The notes beneath the pieces were generated by a model. The model had not been told where the DNA came from, made no database searches, and saw only the letters and a list, made by a program, of their open reading frames with translations. Below, in pieces: positions 56,174-64,000 of a stretch of 64,000 nucleotides of DNA. The stretch's first letter is position 1, and each line of letters begins with the position of its first letter. The stretch is taken from the NCBI GenBank assembly GCA_023362775.1, contig JALMGJ010000005.1, positions 66,470,463 through 66,534,462 of the forward strand. The letters are read 5' to 3'. The position numbers were made by a program, and so were the translations under genes. The stretch comes from Charina bottae (lineage: Eukaryota; Chordata; Lepidosauria; Squamata; Charinaidae).

Positions 56174-56238
56174 ATTCATTCATTCATTCATTCATTCATT
56201 CATTCATTCATTCATTCATTCATTCATTCATTCATTCA
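56174..56238. repeat. (ATTC)n microsatellite
   Basis: About 16 units next to an L2-like tail. Confidence 0.98.
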
Positions 56239-56292
56239 AATTTATATGGCCGCCCATCTCACATACATGTCTCTGGGAAGTGTACAACTTAA
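56239..56292 (-). mobile_element. L2-like 3' tail fragment
   Basis: Minus strand 'GAGATGGGCGGCCATATAAA' running into the GAAT repeats. Same family as at 14.4 and 23.4 kb. Confidence 0.7.
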
Positions 56293-56296
56293 AAAT

Positions 56297-56549
<253 letters not shown>

Positions 56550-57450
56550 CAATTACTAAAATAAAACACACAGCATCTGGAGAATCAGAAGAAAGCCCTC
56601 AACATAGCCAGGAAACTGGCTCCATCATACACCTGGGGAATCAAGATTCCAAAACAAGGAACACAGAACCAGGACACAGAACCAGGTCTTCTATGTGCTG
56701 ATGTGCTAACACTGTGGACCGAAGGGAGGAAAAAAATCTAGTCCTTTCATGAATGGAAAGTGCTGCTGTGCTAAGCAATAGGTGTACTTTACAGGGAAGA
56801 ATGATGGAGTAGAGCTTGAGGCATCAGAAGACACAGCAGGGGGACTCAGGAACTACAGATTCTTCCTCAAATCAGATAGTATCTTAGCCAGGAAAGAACT
56901 CTGAAGCATTCTGTATCTAGTTGCTTTGCAGCTAGTTATTTCATCTTACTACCCTTCCAACAATGGGATTTAGTAAGTTAAGACCCAAATAGAAGGAGGT
57001 TTCCAGAGCTCTTACCTGCATGCATGTTTGATTATTTAAATAAGACTTTTCATTTCCATTTTCAGTGTTATGGAACCAGACATTTAAAACAAAACAAAGC
57101 AAAGCATTTGTTGAGTCTTGTTTGACAATAGAGGGAGCCTGGTATTTTTAAAAAACAATGGAAGATATTAGAAACTAGAGGAGAGTTATGGTAGAAAGCT
57201 AGAAAGGTGAAAAGAAGAAAGCAAGAGAGGGACAAACAAGTGAGAAAGGCCTATCTAGAGGAAAGTCAGAGGACTGTTAGGGAAACTATATTGTCTTAGT
57301 AGGGAATAAGTAGTCAAAAGCTCTTTGTTAGCTAGATCACTATAAGGAAAAGAGACAGATCGTTGTCTGCAATCTCTGGTTAATAGTGCTGTGCTTAGCA
57401 TTTGAAAGAAGCCCTTTGCAAAGTGGGTTAGCATGAGTGAAACATGCTTC
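56550..57450. other. Unique DNA
   Basis: No supported feature. Confidence 0.5.
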
Positions 57451-57457
57451 TTTGACA

Positions 57458-57691
57458 GCTGACCATACGTCCCGTTTTGAATGGGACAGTCCCGTTTTTT
57501 AAACAATTCCCGACCGTCCCATCATTTTAAGAAAAATATCCATTTTGTCCCGTTTTTTAAAAGTTCCCGCGGCGAAGCCCACACACCGTCACGCATGCAC
57601 TCCCTCACGCACGCCTGCGTGCACGCCCACTTTGTCCGGTGAGCCGTGGGTAGGTTAGAGTCCTGTTTTCCCCCAAGGAAATATGGTCAGC
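57458..57691. mobile_element. MITE-like element with GCTGACCATA termini
   Basis: Perfect 10-bp terminal inverted repeat GCTGACCATA...TATGGTCAGC, 234 bp. The left part has three 'GTCCCGTTTT'-type repeats; the right part is CpG-rich ('CGTCACGCATGCACTCCCTC'). No clear target duplication. Confidence 0.6.
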
Positions 57692-58678
57692 CTACTCTTT
57701 GAGCAACCACATCCTCTGGCCTATACTTCCACCAGGACCAACAGTGAAACAAAGTGGTTGTACATGCACACACATGGGCAGGCAGCCAGGGACAGCCTTC
57801 AAAGCAGCTGGAACTCTTCAAGGAGAGGTGTTTCACTCACATTAATATGCTTTCAAGAGCTTTGCCAAGCCCTACTGTCAATTTATGAAAATGCAGTAAC
57901 TTCTAAAGCAATTTCCCAACTCCAAAGTGATTTTTAATTAATAGGATTCAAATTGTGGAATGGAAATTTAATCTTGGCTTTGTTCTTTCTGCCCCAATCA
58001 CCTCCACCTACATTCCCCAATAAAGAAAGGAACAAAAAATAACTTACTCATAAAGTTGTATCAACAAGGGCTGTTTCTCCATAATCAGAAATGATATTCT
58101 ACAAGATTTGGAATAGCCATTGGAGCTGCAGTGATCGTTTGAGAAGTTAGGCTTATCTGGACTTTCTGTGTGCCTTGGATTACTCAATAATTCATTGAAA
58201 AGCTACTTCTATCTATTATCTTGATGACATATATCTTCACAAATTAACAGTCTTTTCTACGGAGCAACCTTTTAAAGGTGTGAATAATTAAATTACAAGC
58301 TGATTAGCAGAATAAATTAGAATCATACAGAAAGAAAATTATTGAATACATATTTCCCAAGAGCTTAAGAATATGTCCATGCATTAGATTCTTCCCATAA
58401 TGCAGTGCTTAACTTCTTTATCTTGCTAATGTTAATGATTGACACTGTAATTAGATTATGCAAAGTTTGCAAGCTTCTTACCAAAAGAAAAAAAAGACTG
58501 AAATAAAATATAAGTTCATATGCATTTTATATGGATTCAAATTGGGGGACAATGGGGCATTATTAATATTAAACCTTACTTGTTTGGTGAATAATGCATG
58601 GATTTTTCATTAATATATAAATATATAACTATTGTTTCTTTCAAGTATTATAACTTATGGGAATTATGAAAGACACTG
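57692..58678. other. Repeat-poor AT-rich DNA
   Basis: No gene seen. Confidence 0.5.
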
Positions 58679-58679
58679 G

Positions 58680-58860
58680 CCGAGAATTCACCACTCATTG
58701 TGCCACATTCTGGGTCAACTGCAATGCCTGGACTGTTTTCAAGGGCTGTTTCATAAGGAGTGCATTGCAGTAGTCCAGCCTTGAGTTTACCAGTATAAGT
58801 CAGGTAGGGATGACCCAATATCAAGTGGAGCTGATAAAAAGCACTCTTTGCCCTAGGTCA
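58680..58860 (-). pseudogene. L2-like LINE C-terminal fragment
   Basis: Minus-strand translation shows 'SRLDYCNALLMKQPLKT' and 'LQLTQNVAQ', aligning with the 'SHVDYCNALYMGLPLKT' block of the 39-kb copy. Short and isolated, with stops. Confidence 0.8.
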
Positions 58861-59163
58861 TTTTTGTCATTGTCATTTCATCTTATCTGAATTCAGCTTT
58901 TATCATATTCTTCCAAATCCAATCCTTCAATGCCTAGATACATTCAACCCCAAATTTGCAAACAAGAAATATAACTGTGTTTCATTGGCATGTTAATGAC
59001 AACCAGCTGTACAAATGATTCTTTCTAATGATTTCATATACACATAAGCAAGATAGAATCTTACAGGACCACCCAGGAAAATTCACAACCTTTTTTTTAT
59101 TGCTGTTTTTCTTTCTCAGAGCTTCTTACTTTTCTCTATACTTTTTGTTTTAAGTCCAGTGGT

Positions 59164-59166
<3 letters not shown>
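58861..59166. other. Unique DNA
   Basis: Nothing supported. Confidence 0.5.

Positions 59167-59215
<49 letters not shown>
59167..59215. repeat. (CA)n microsatellite
   Basis: About 24 dinucleotide units. Confidence 0.98.
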
Positions 59216-59216
<1 letters not shown>

Positions 59217-60620
59217 AGGTCCCATAGATTATTTTGACCATTTGGGAGCTAAGGATAAAATCTTTCTATCTTGAGGAACTAGAAAAAGAGTGAAAGAGCA
59301 CACAATTAGGAAGAGGAGGAGGATTCAGCTGCTCAAGAAAAGGTAGGAAAGAAAAATTAAAATAAAGGTTTCCACCAGGTTTCAAACCAGCAACCTTCTG
59401 TTTGTAAGACAAATGTTATATTCATTGTGCTATTATAGAGTATATGATAATGAGCAGCTTTAAAATGTATTAGAGAACAGGGTAAGCACCAGCCCAGTTG
59501 AAGAGATGTTTTTTCTGTGGGGTGTTGCTGGCTTCTGGGGTTCCAGGAGCAGATTAATCCAAACAACGTGTTTTAAGGCTAACTATATCAATATCTGGTG
59601 TTTACTTGCTTTTTGTTATGGGAAACAGCAGAGGAACTTGGAAAATTCCATTTTACAGGCTAGGATTTCACAGTGAAGGAATCCATTCGCTTGAATCCTA
59701 CATAGAATAACTTTAACAAATAACTTTAACATTTTCCTGTGCAAAGTAGCCAACAAACTGGTGGGGTTGGCCTTCAACAGACTGAAGGGCACTATATGAA
59801 GTGTACAAGAGCTCGTATGGTCATGTAAGTTGGAAAAGTGTACTTCAGAAGAGAAAAATGCATCCCAAGGTAGCTTTTATGGTGAATGGGGAACTAATAG
59901 ATGGCAATGTTCTTGCTTACACATATTGGTGGTGATGCAATCAGGCAATGTAATTAAGCCCTCAGTTGTTTCTACAAAGAAAGAGCTCAGTTATGCATGT
60001 TTTTATGGCATTAGTAGGAATTACTATAAAACAATGACATATTTTTAATAAAATTTACATTCCACAGTTTCATAATTAAAACAATCCCAAATATCAAAGA
60101 AAATCATGAAAACCAAGTAATGAATGATTAGCTAAAACATTTAAAATAATGAGTCAATATACCCCTTTTAAATGGGACAATACTTGGCCAGGAAAGTACC
60201 ATTGGCATGAACAAGATTGGCACCAAATGAACCACATTGTGGGTAGGATTCCACACTGTTTATAATAAATATGCATCTTTTGGATCACAGTTTAGCAAAT
60301 CCTTAGGGGAAAAAAATGTAACTATGGTTGTTGGCTTCATACACAGCTGAATCCTCAATCATAATTACAAAATGCTTTAAAATTGTAGCTATATTCAGGT
60401 TGCCTTCTACTTGTGAAATAGGATTTTGTTTTCTTCCCCCAAAGATGGCCCATAAGGGGCTGCAGGGCAAAAGGGAATTTGTTCTACCAAAAAGGTCCAT
60501 TGGCAGACTATACCACTGATTACAACTCTTGGCTTTATGTTGATATACCACAGTGAATTTGAATCTTCCTGGCTGGTCAAGGACAGTGCAAAGGGAAAAG
60601 TAAGGACCCTACATGCGCAA
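59216..60620. other. Unique DNA, no gene seen
   Basis: About 1.4 kb. Short frames at 59357-59566 and 59830-60048 carry no recognised motif. Confidence 0.5.
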
Positions 60621-60626
60621 CTCTGT

Positions 60627-61120
60627 GGGGCGCGGTGGCTCAGTGGGTTAAACCACTGAGCCGTTAGACTGCCGACCATAAGGTCGGCAGTTCGAAACCG
60701 TGTGACGAGGTGAGCTCTCGTCACTAGCCCTAGCTCTCTGCCAACCCAGCGATTCGAAAGCTAATATAGCAAGTAGATAAATGGGTACCACTCACGTGGG
60801 GCAATTTGCGGGCGTCCATCGGAGGGTCGTCCTCGATCCAAGAAAGACCTGGAGAACAGTGATGATGGCGGAGGACGACGGATCTGGAAATACCAGCTTC
60901 CTGGACGTCAGCAGCCGGCGCGGAGCGAGGCATTCTGGGACATGCAGTCCAATGCCTGCAGCTGAAGAGCCGGTTCCCTTCCCCTCTCCCTATTGTGCGG
61001 TAAAAATTGTAATGATGATGTATAATTGGATAATTGATATGTAATGTTGTAAGCCGCCTAGAGTCCTCCAGTAGGGAGGGGATAGGCGGGGTATAAATAA
61101 GACAAATAAATAATAATAAT
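60627..61120 (+). mobile_element. Chimeric SINE, near full-length
   Basis: About 490 bp in four parts. (1) A tRNA-like head with A box 'GTGGCTCAGTGGGTTAA' (60635) and B box 'CAGTTCGAAACCG' (60688). (2) A stretch shared with Sauria SINEs ('TGCCAACCCAGCGATTCGAA', 'GTAGATAAATGGGTACCACT'). (3) A CpG-rich body of about 200 bp with no counterpart in the Sauria copies here ('GGAGGACGACGGATC', 'CAGCAGCCGGCGCGGAGCG', 'GAAGAGCCGGTTCCCTTCC'). (4) An L2-like tail ('GTTGTAAGCCGCCTAGAGTC', 'GGCGGGGTATAAATAAGA') ending in AATAAATAATAATAAT. Retrotransposition would then be expected to use L2-type rather than BovB machinery. A truncated sister lies at 5888. Confidence 0.85.
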
Positions 61121-61186
61121 AAAAGGCCCATATATGCCTTATTTTAGTAAGAAAAGATACAGTCTCCTGAATACAATCTATAACAA

Positions 61187-61468
61187 TCATTGATTCAACT
61201 CCAAAAAGATGCATTACTCTATATCATAGAGTGGATAATCAAAATAATGGACTTGGCACAAATGGCAAAATTAACGGACTTGATGGAAGATAAAAATATG
61301 GCTGGATTTAATAAAGTATGGCAACCATTTCTTCATTACCTAATGATAATAAAAAAAAATGATGTAATGATTATAGGCTTTACATATTAAAGAATTGATT
61401 AAATAGAAATAATAGTAATATAGGTAGAACAAAGACAAGAGATTAATGTAATATAATTATAATTATAT
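61187..61468 (+). pseudogene. L1 ORF2 C-terminal fragment
   Basis: A plus-strand piece with 'EWIIKIMDLAQMAKLTDLM' and 'FNKVWQPFLHYL', matching the last part of the L1 fragment at 23924-24100. The 3' UTR follows and is ended by the copia LTR at 61469. Confidence 0.85.
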
Positions 61469-61934
61469 TGTCGGGGCGAGCAGATGGAGCGGCCTGCTTC
61501 TTCTCCTAGACACCAGTGATCCTTAGGCTGTATAGTAAATAGACACTCACACAGAGATTATATAAAATAGCCTATTTACTTATATACATACGTATTTACA
61601 GATCACTTCCACATGGGTAACAAAATGATACACCAACGATACAGCATACAGAGGTTAAATGAGAAGAAAATGAGAAATGAGAAGAACGAGATACAGGACA
61701 TCTCTGTATTTATATAAAAACTGACCAATCACCTTATAGGTCACTCTCATTATTCACCACACCCAACTTAACTCTTAGCACCTGTTGTATGAGTCACACA
61801 CTGACACATCAGCACTACAACAATGGCTGCTAATTGGGTGACTCTGCAGAATATTTCCCCTTTCACCTAAATATCAAGCCTCTCAATATAATTTATATCT
61901 AGCTGTAAATTCCTGGGTATATCAAACCCCAACA
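61469..61934 (-). mobile_element. Ty1/copia LTR (3' LTR), 466 bp
   Basis: On the minus strand it begins TGTTGGGGTTTGATATACCC and ends CTGCTCGCCCCGACA, so TG...CA termini. A TATA box TTATATAAATAC lies near 61715 (minus strand). Directly upstream in element orientation is a polypurine tract AATTGAAGGGG (61935-61945), then the pol stop codon 18 bp further. The partner LTR is outside the window, so the target duplication cannot be checked. Confidence 0.93.
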
Positions 61935-61962
61935 CCCCTTCAATTTACAATAGATATTACAA

Positions 61963-63952
61963 TCACATATACAGAATAGAAGACATACACATTTGAGATA
62001 TACACATCCTATGTCTATCTATGCTTAGAGGCTTTGTCATCACATCTGCTACGTTACACTCAGATGGACAATATTGCAAATCTATCAGAGACTCTTTGAC
62101 AGCATTCCTAACATTATGATACTTAATATCAACATGTTTGCTCCTTGTTCTGATCTTATCACTCTTTGCAATCTGTATACATGCCTCACTATCATCGTAT
62201 ACACATATAGGCCCCTCAATTGTTATATTTACATCCATTAACAATTGCCTATACCAAATTAATTCTGAACACAAATCAGACAATGCAGCGTACTCCGCCT
62301 CTGCAGTTGATACTGCGACTGAACTTTGTTTACGAGACCTCCAACCAACTAAGGTGTTACCAAAATTATTATCAATCCTGTCATTGATTTCCTGTCAAGT
62401 ATATCATTACCCCAATCACTATCTACATAGCATGTCAATTCCAATGGCTTACATGGTTTTATCAATAAACATTTATCAATAGTCCCCTTAAGATACCTAA
62501 ACACACGTTTGATACCTTGCCAATGCCTCTGGGTAGGTTTGGTTACATATCTACTCAGAACATTTACTGCGTTCCCGATATCAGGACGCAACCATTGTGC
62601 TATATACAATAAACTTCCAATTATTGAATGATAGTGTTCCTGATCACATGAAGTTTGGTCATCATCTCCAGTCTCTGTTTTAACAAAATCTGTTGTCATC
62701 GGGGTTGGAACTTCCTTGCAATGTTCCATATTGTTCTCTCTTAGCAATGCTTCAATCTTCTTCCACTGCTCTAGAACATAACCCCCATCAACCTTCTGAA
62801 TACCTATGCCTAGGTAATTCCTAATTTCTCCCAGATCTTTGACATCAAATTGTTGTTTCAGACTTTCAGTAAATTCAATTACCCTGCTTTGATCTTTCGC
62901 TATAAAACACAAATTGTCTACAAAAATCAAAAGCAAAATCTGTTCATCATTTTCACATTGCTTTACATACAGACATGGGTCAGCTATACTACACTTGAAT
63001 CCCATTCTTTGTAATTCCTTATCTAACTTTAGATTACAGCAACGTGCCGACTGCTTGAGCCCATACAATGCTTTCTGCAACTTGTATACTCTTCCTGCAA
63101 TCTTGTATTCATACCCTGGGGCTTCAGTCATATAGATCTCTTCTTTCAAATCAGCATGCAAATATGCTGTGGTGATATCATAATGGTGTACTACACAATT
63201 CCCAGCTGCTGCCATTGCTAAGGCAAACCTAAATGTCTCCCCTCTTAGCGTTGGTGCAAAAACCTCATCATAAGTCTGATTCTTTATCTGGGAAAATCCT
63301 TGTGCTACCAACCTAGCCTTATACTGAATATCACTATTCACTAAGGTTTTCTTCTTATACACCCATCTACAACCTACTGCCCTATGCCCCTCAGGCAGCC
63401 TAGTAGATTTAAAAACCTTATGAGAATTAATGGCTTTCATTTCCACATCCATAGCAGCTTTCCATCTACTCTGCTCGTGTTGTGGCAACTTCAAAACTTC
63501 CTGGTAATTACGAGGTTCATAATTGATAAAACACACTTTTACATCACCTGGTGTACAACGTTGAGGTGGTATGCCTTTGTTAACTCTCTCAGATCTGCGC
63601 AACACTGTAGCATCCTGCATCATTGGCACACTAGGAGTTAATTCCTCTTCCTTCTTAATCACATCAGTGGACTCTCTCCGCTCTGAGAACTCAAAACTTC
63701 TCTGACTAGCAAGAAAAACTTCACTACTCCCGTGTAATCTCTGCCAATTGCTGTGCTCACTAAAACTTGCTGATCTAGAAATAACAACTTTCCTGCCATC
63801 AGTGAACCTATATCCCTTGGTCCCTGGCTCATACCCCACAAACGTCATCTTCTGTGCTTTTGCCTGCCCTTTCCTGTGTACTTCTTTATGCACGTGAACA
63901 TAGGCAGTGCACCCAAACACTTTCAAATGAGCTAATGATGGCTTCTTTTGTT
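61963..63952 (-). pseudogene. Ty1/copia pol fragment (integrase C-terminus, RT, RNase H)
   Basis: Read on the minus strand from 63952. The integrase C-terminal part comes first ('KPSLAHLKVFGCTAYVHVHK', 'KAQKMTFVGYEPGTKGYRF'). The copia RT follows: 'AVGCRWVYKKK', 'YKARLVAQGFSQ', 'HHYDITTAYLHADLKEEIYM' (first catalytic Asp), 'YGLKQSARCCNLKLD', and the catalytic box as 'IFVDNL' where YVDD is expected, so the second Asp is Asn. Then 'LGIGI', 'GSLLYIAQWLRPDI' and RNase H 'YVDSDWGND-LDRKSMTG'. A single frameshift near 62378 breaks RNase H; the second frame keeps 'WYRQLL', 'VYDDSEACIQIAK', 'RSKHVDIKYHNVR' and 'ADVMTKPL' to the stop at 61963. Gag, protease and integrase core are not in the window. 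Copia elements are uncommon in vertebrates. Confidence 0.95.
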
Positions 63953-64000
63953 GTTTATTCGTTCAGTCGTTTCCGACTCTTCATGACTTCATGGACCAAT
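63953..64000 (-). mobile_element. BovB 3' end, continues past window
   Basis: On the minus strand 'TCCATGAAGTCATGAAGAGT', 'CGGAAACGACTGAACGAATAA' shortened here to its ACAACAA end, the same terminus as at 11165-11216. Its 3' end abuts the copia integrase, so it probably inserted into the copia element; the rest is outside the window. Confidence 0.85.

Overview
This window looks like repeat-rich, non-coding nuclear DNA of a squamate reptile (snake or lizard). The main evidence is near-full-length Sauria-type tRNA SINEs with BovB-like tails (about 48.4 and 49.8 kb), BovB LINE 3' ends, L2-like, CR1/L3-like, R4/Dong-like and L1 LINE remnants, a Ty1/copia element, Penelope-like GIY-YIG sequences, and many LINE-linked microsatellites. 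I found no intact host protein gene, rRNA, tRNA gene, CRISPR array or bacterial-type operon. AT-rich unique sequence between the repeats fits intergenic or intronic DNA. The exact species cannot be told from what I can see. || Layout. 1-8.4 kb: mostly unique DNA, a truncated Sauria SINE, a CR1/L3-like relic split by a palindromic MITE and a 375-bp solo LTR, a 107-bp hAT MITE, and a chimeric SINE. 8.4-18.5 kb: a tRNA SINE, a decayed L2-like reverse transcriptase, a BovB 3' end, several LINE tails with microsatellites, and a 524-bp hAT element. 18.8-21.7 kb: a 998-bp solo LTR with an internal VNTR, then a 1.76-kb head-to-head pair of Penelope-like 3' ends inside one target-site duplication (TSD). 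23.3-32 kb: microsatellites, a 5'-truncated L1, another tRNA SINE, palindromic MITEs and a second small hAT MITE. 32.0-35.3 kb: two CpG-rich hAT MITEs, a second and smaller head-to-head Penelope element, and a TA-flanked terminal-inverted-repeat (TIR) element. 36-45.4 kb: an R4/Dong-like LINE, an unidentified decayed coding-like block, an L2-like LINE, another LINE RT C-terminus, a ~172-bp satellite with TTAGGG stretches, and a deleted L1 nested in a DNA transposon. 46.8-54.5 kb: a 0.8-kb AAAAT array with a 156-bp higher-order duplication, three Sauria SINEs and three more CpG-rich hAT MITEs. 55-64 kb: BovB and L2 fragments, microsatellites, a chimeric SINE, an L1 3' end, and a Ty1/copia LTR plus degenerate pol that meets a BovB 3' end at the window edge. 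|| How the parts relate: the window is best read as a record of layered insertions. Many elements carry readable TSDs: 8 bp for hAT, 5 bp for LTRs, about 11-18 bp for LINE/SINE/Penelope. These date nesting order and prove some odd structures, above all the inverted Penelope units, moved or arose as one insertion event. The strongest candidates for something under-described are (i) the two inverted Penelope units, whose outer ends carry hammerhead-ribozyme-like cores, (ii) the CpG-rich hAT MITE family, (iii) the ~172-bp telomere-motif satellite with an orphan monomer 5 kb away, and (iv) a SINE joining a Sauria-type head, a novel body and an L2-like tail. All family assignments are from recognition of motifs, not from database searches.
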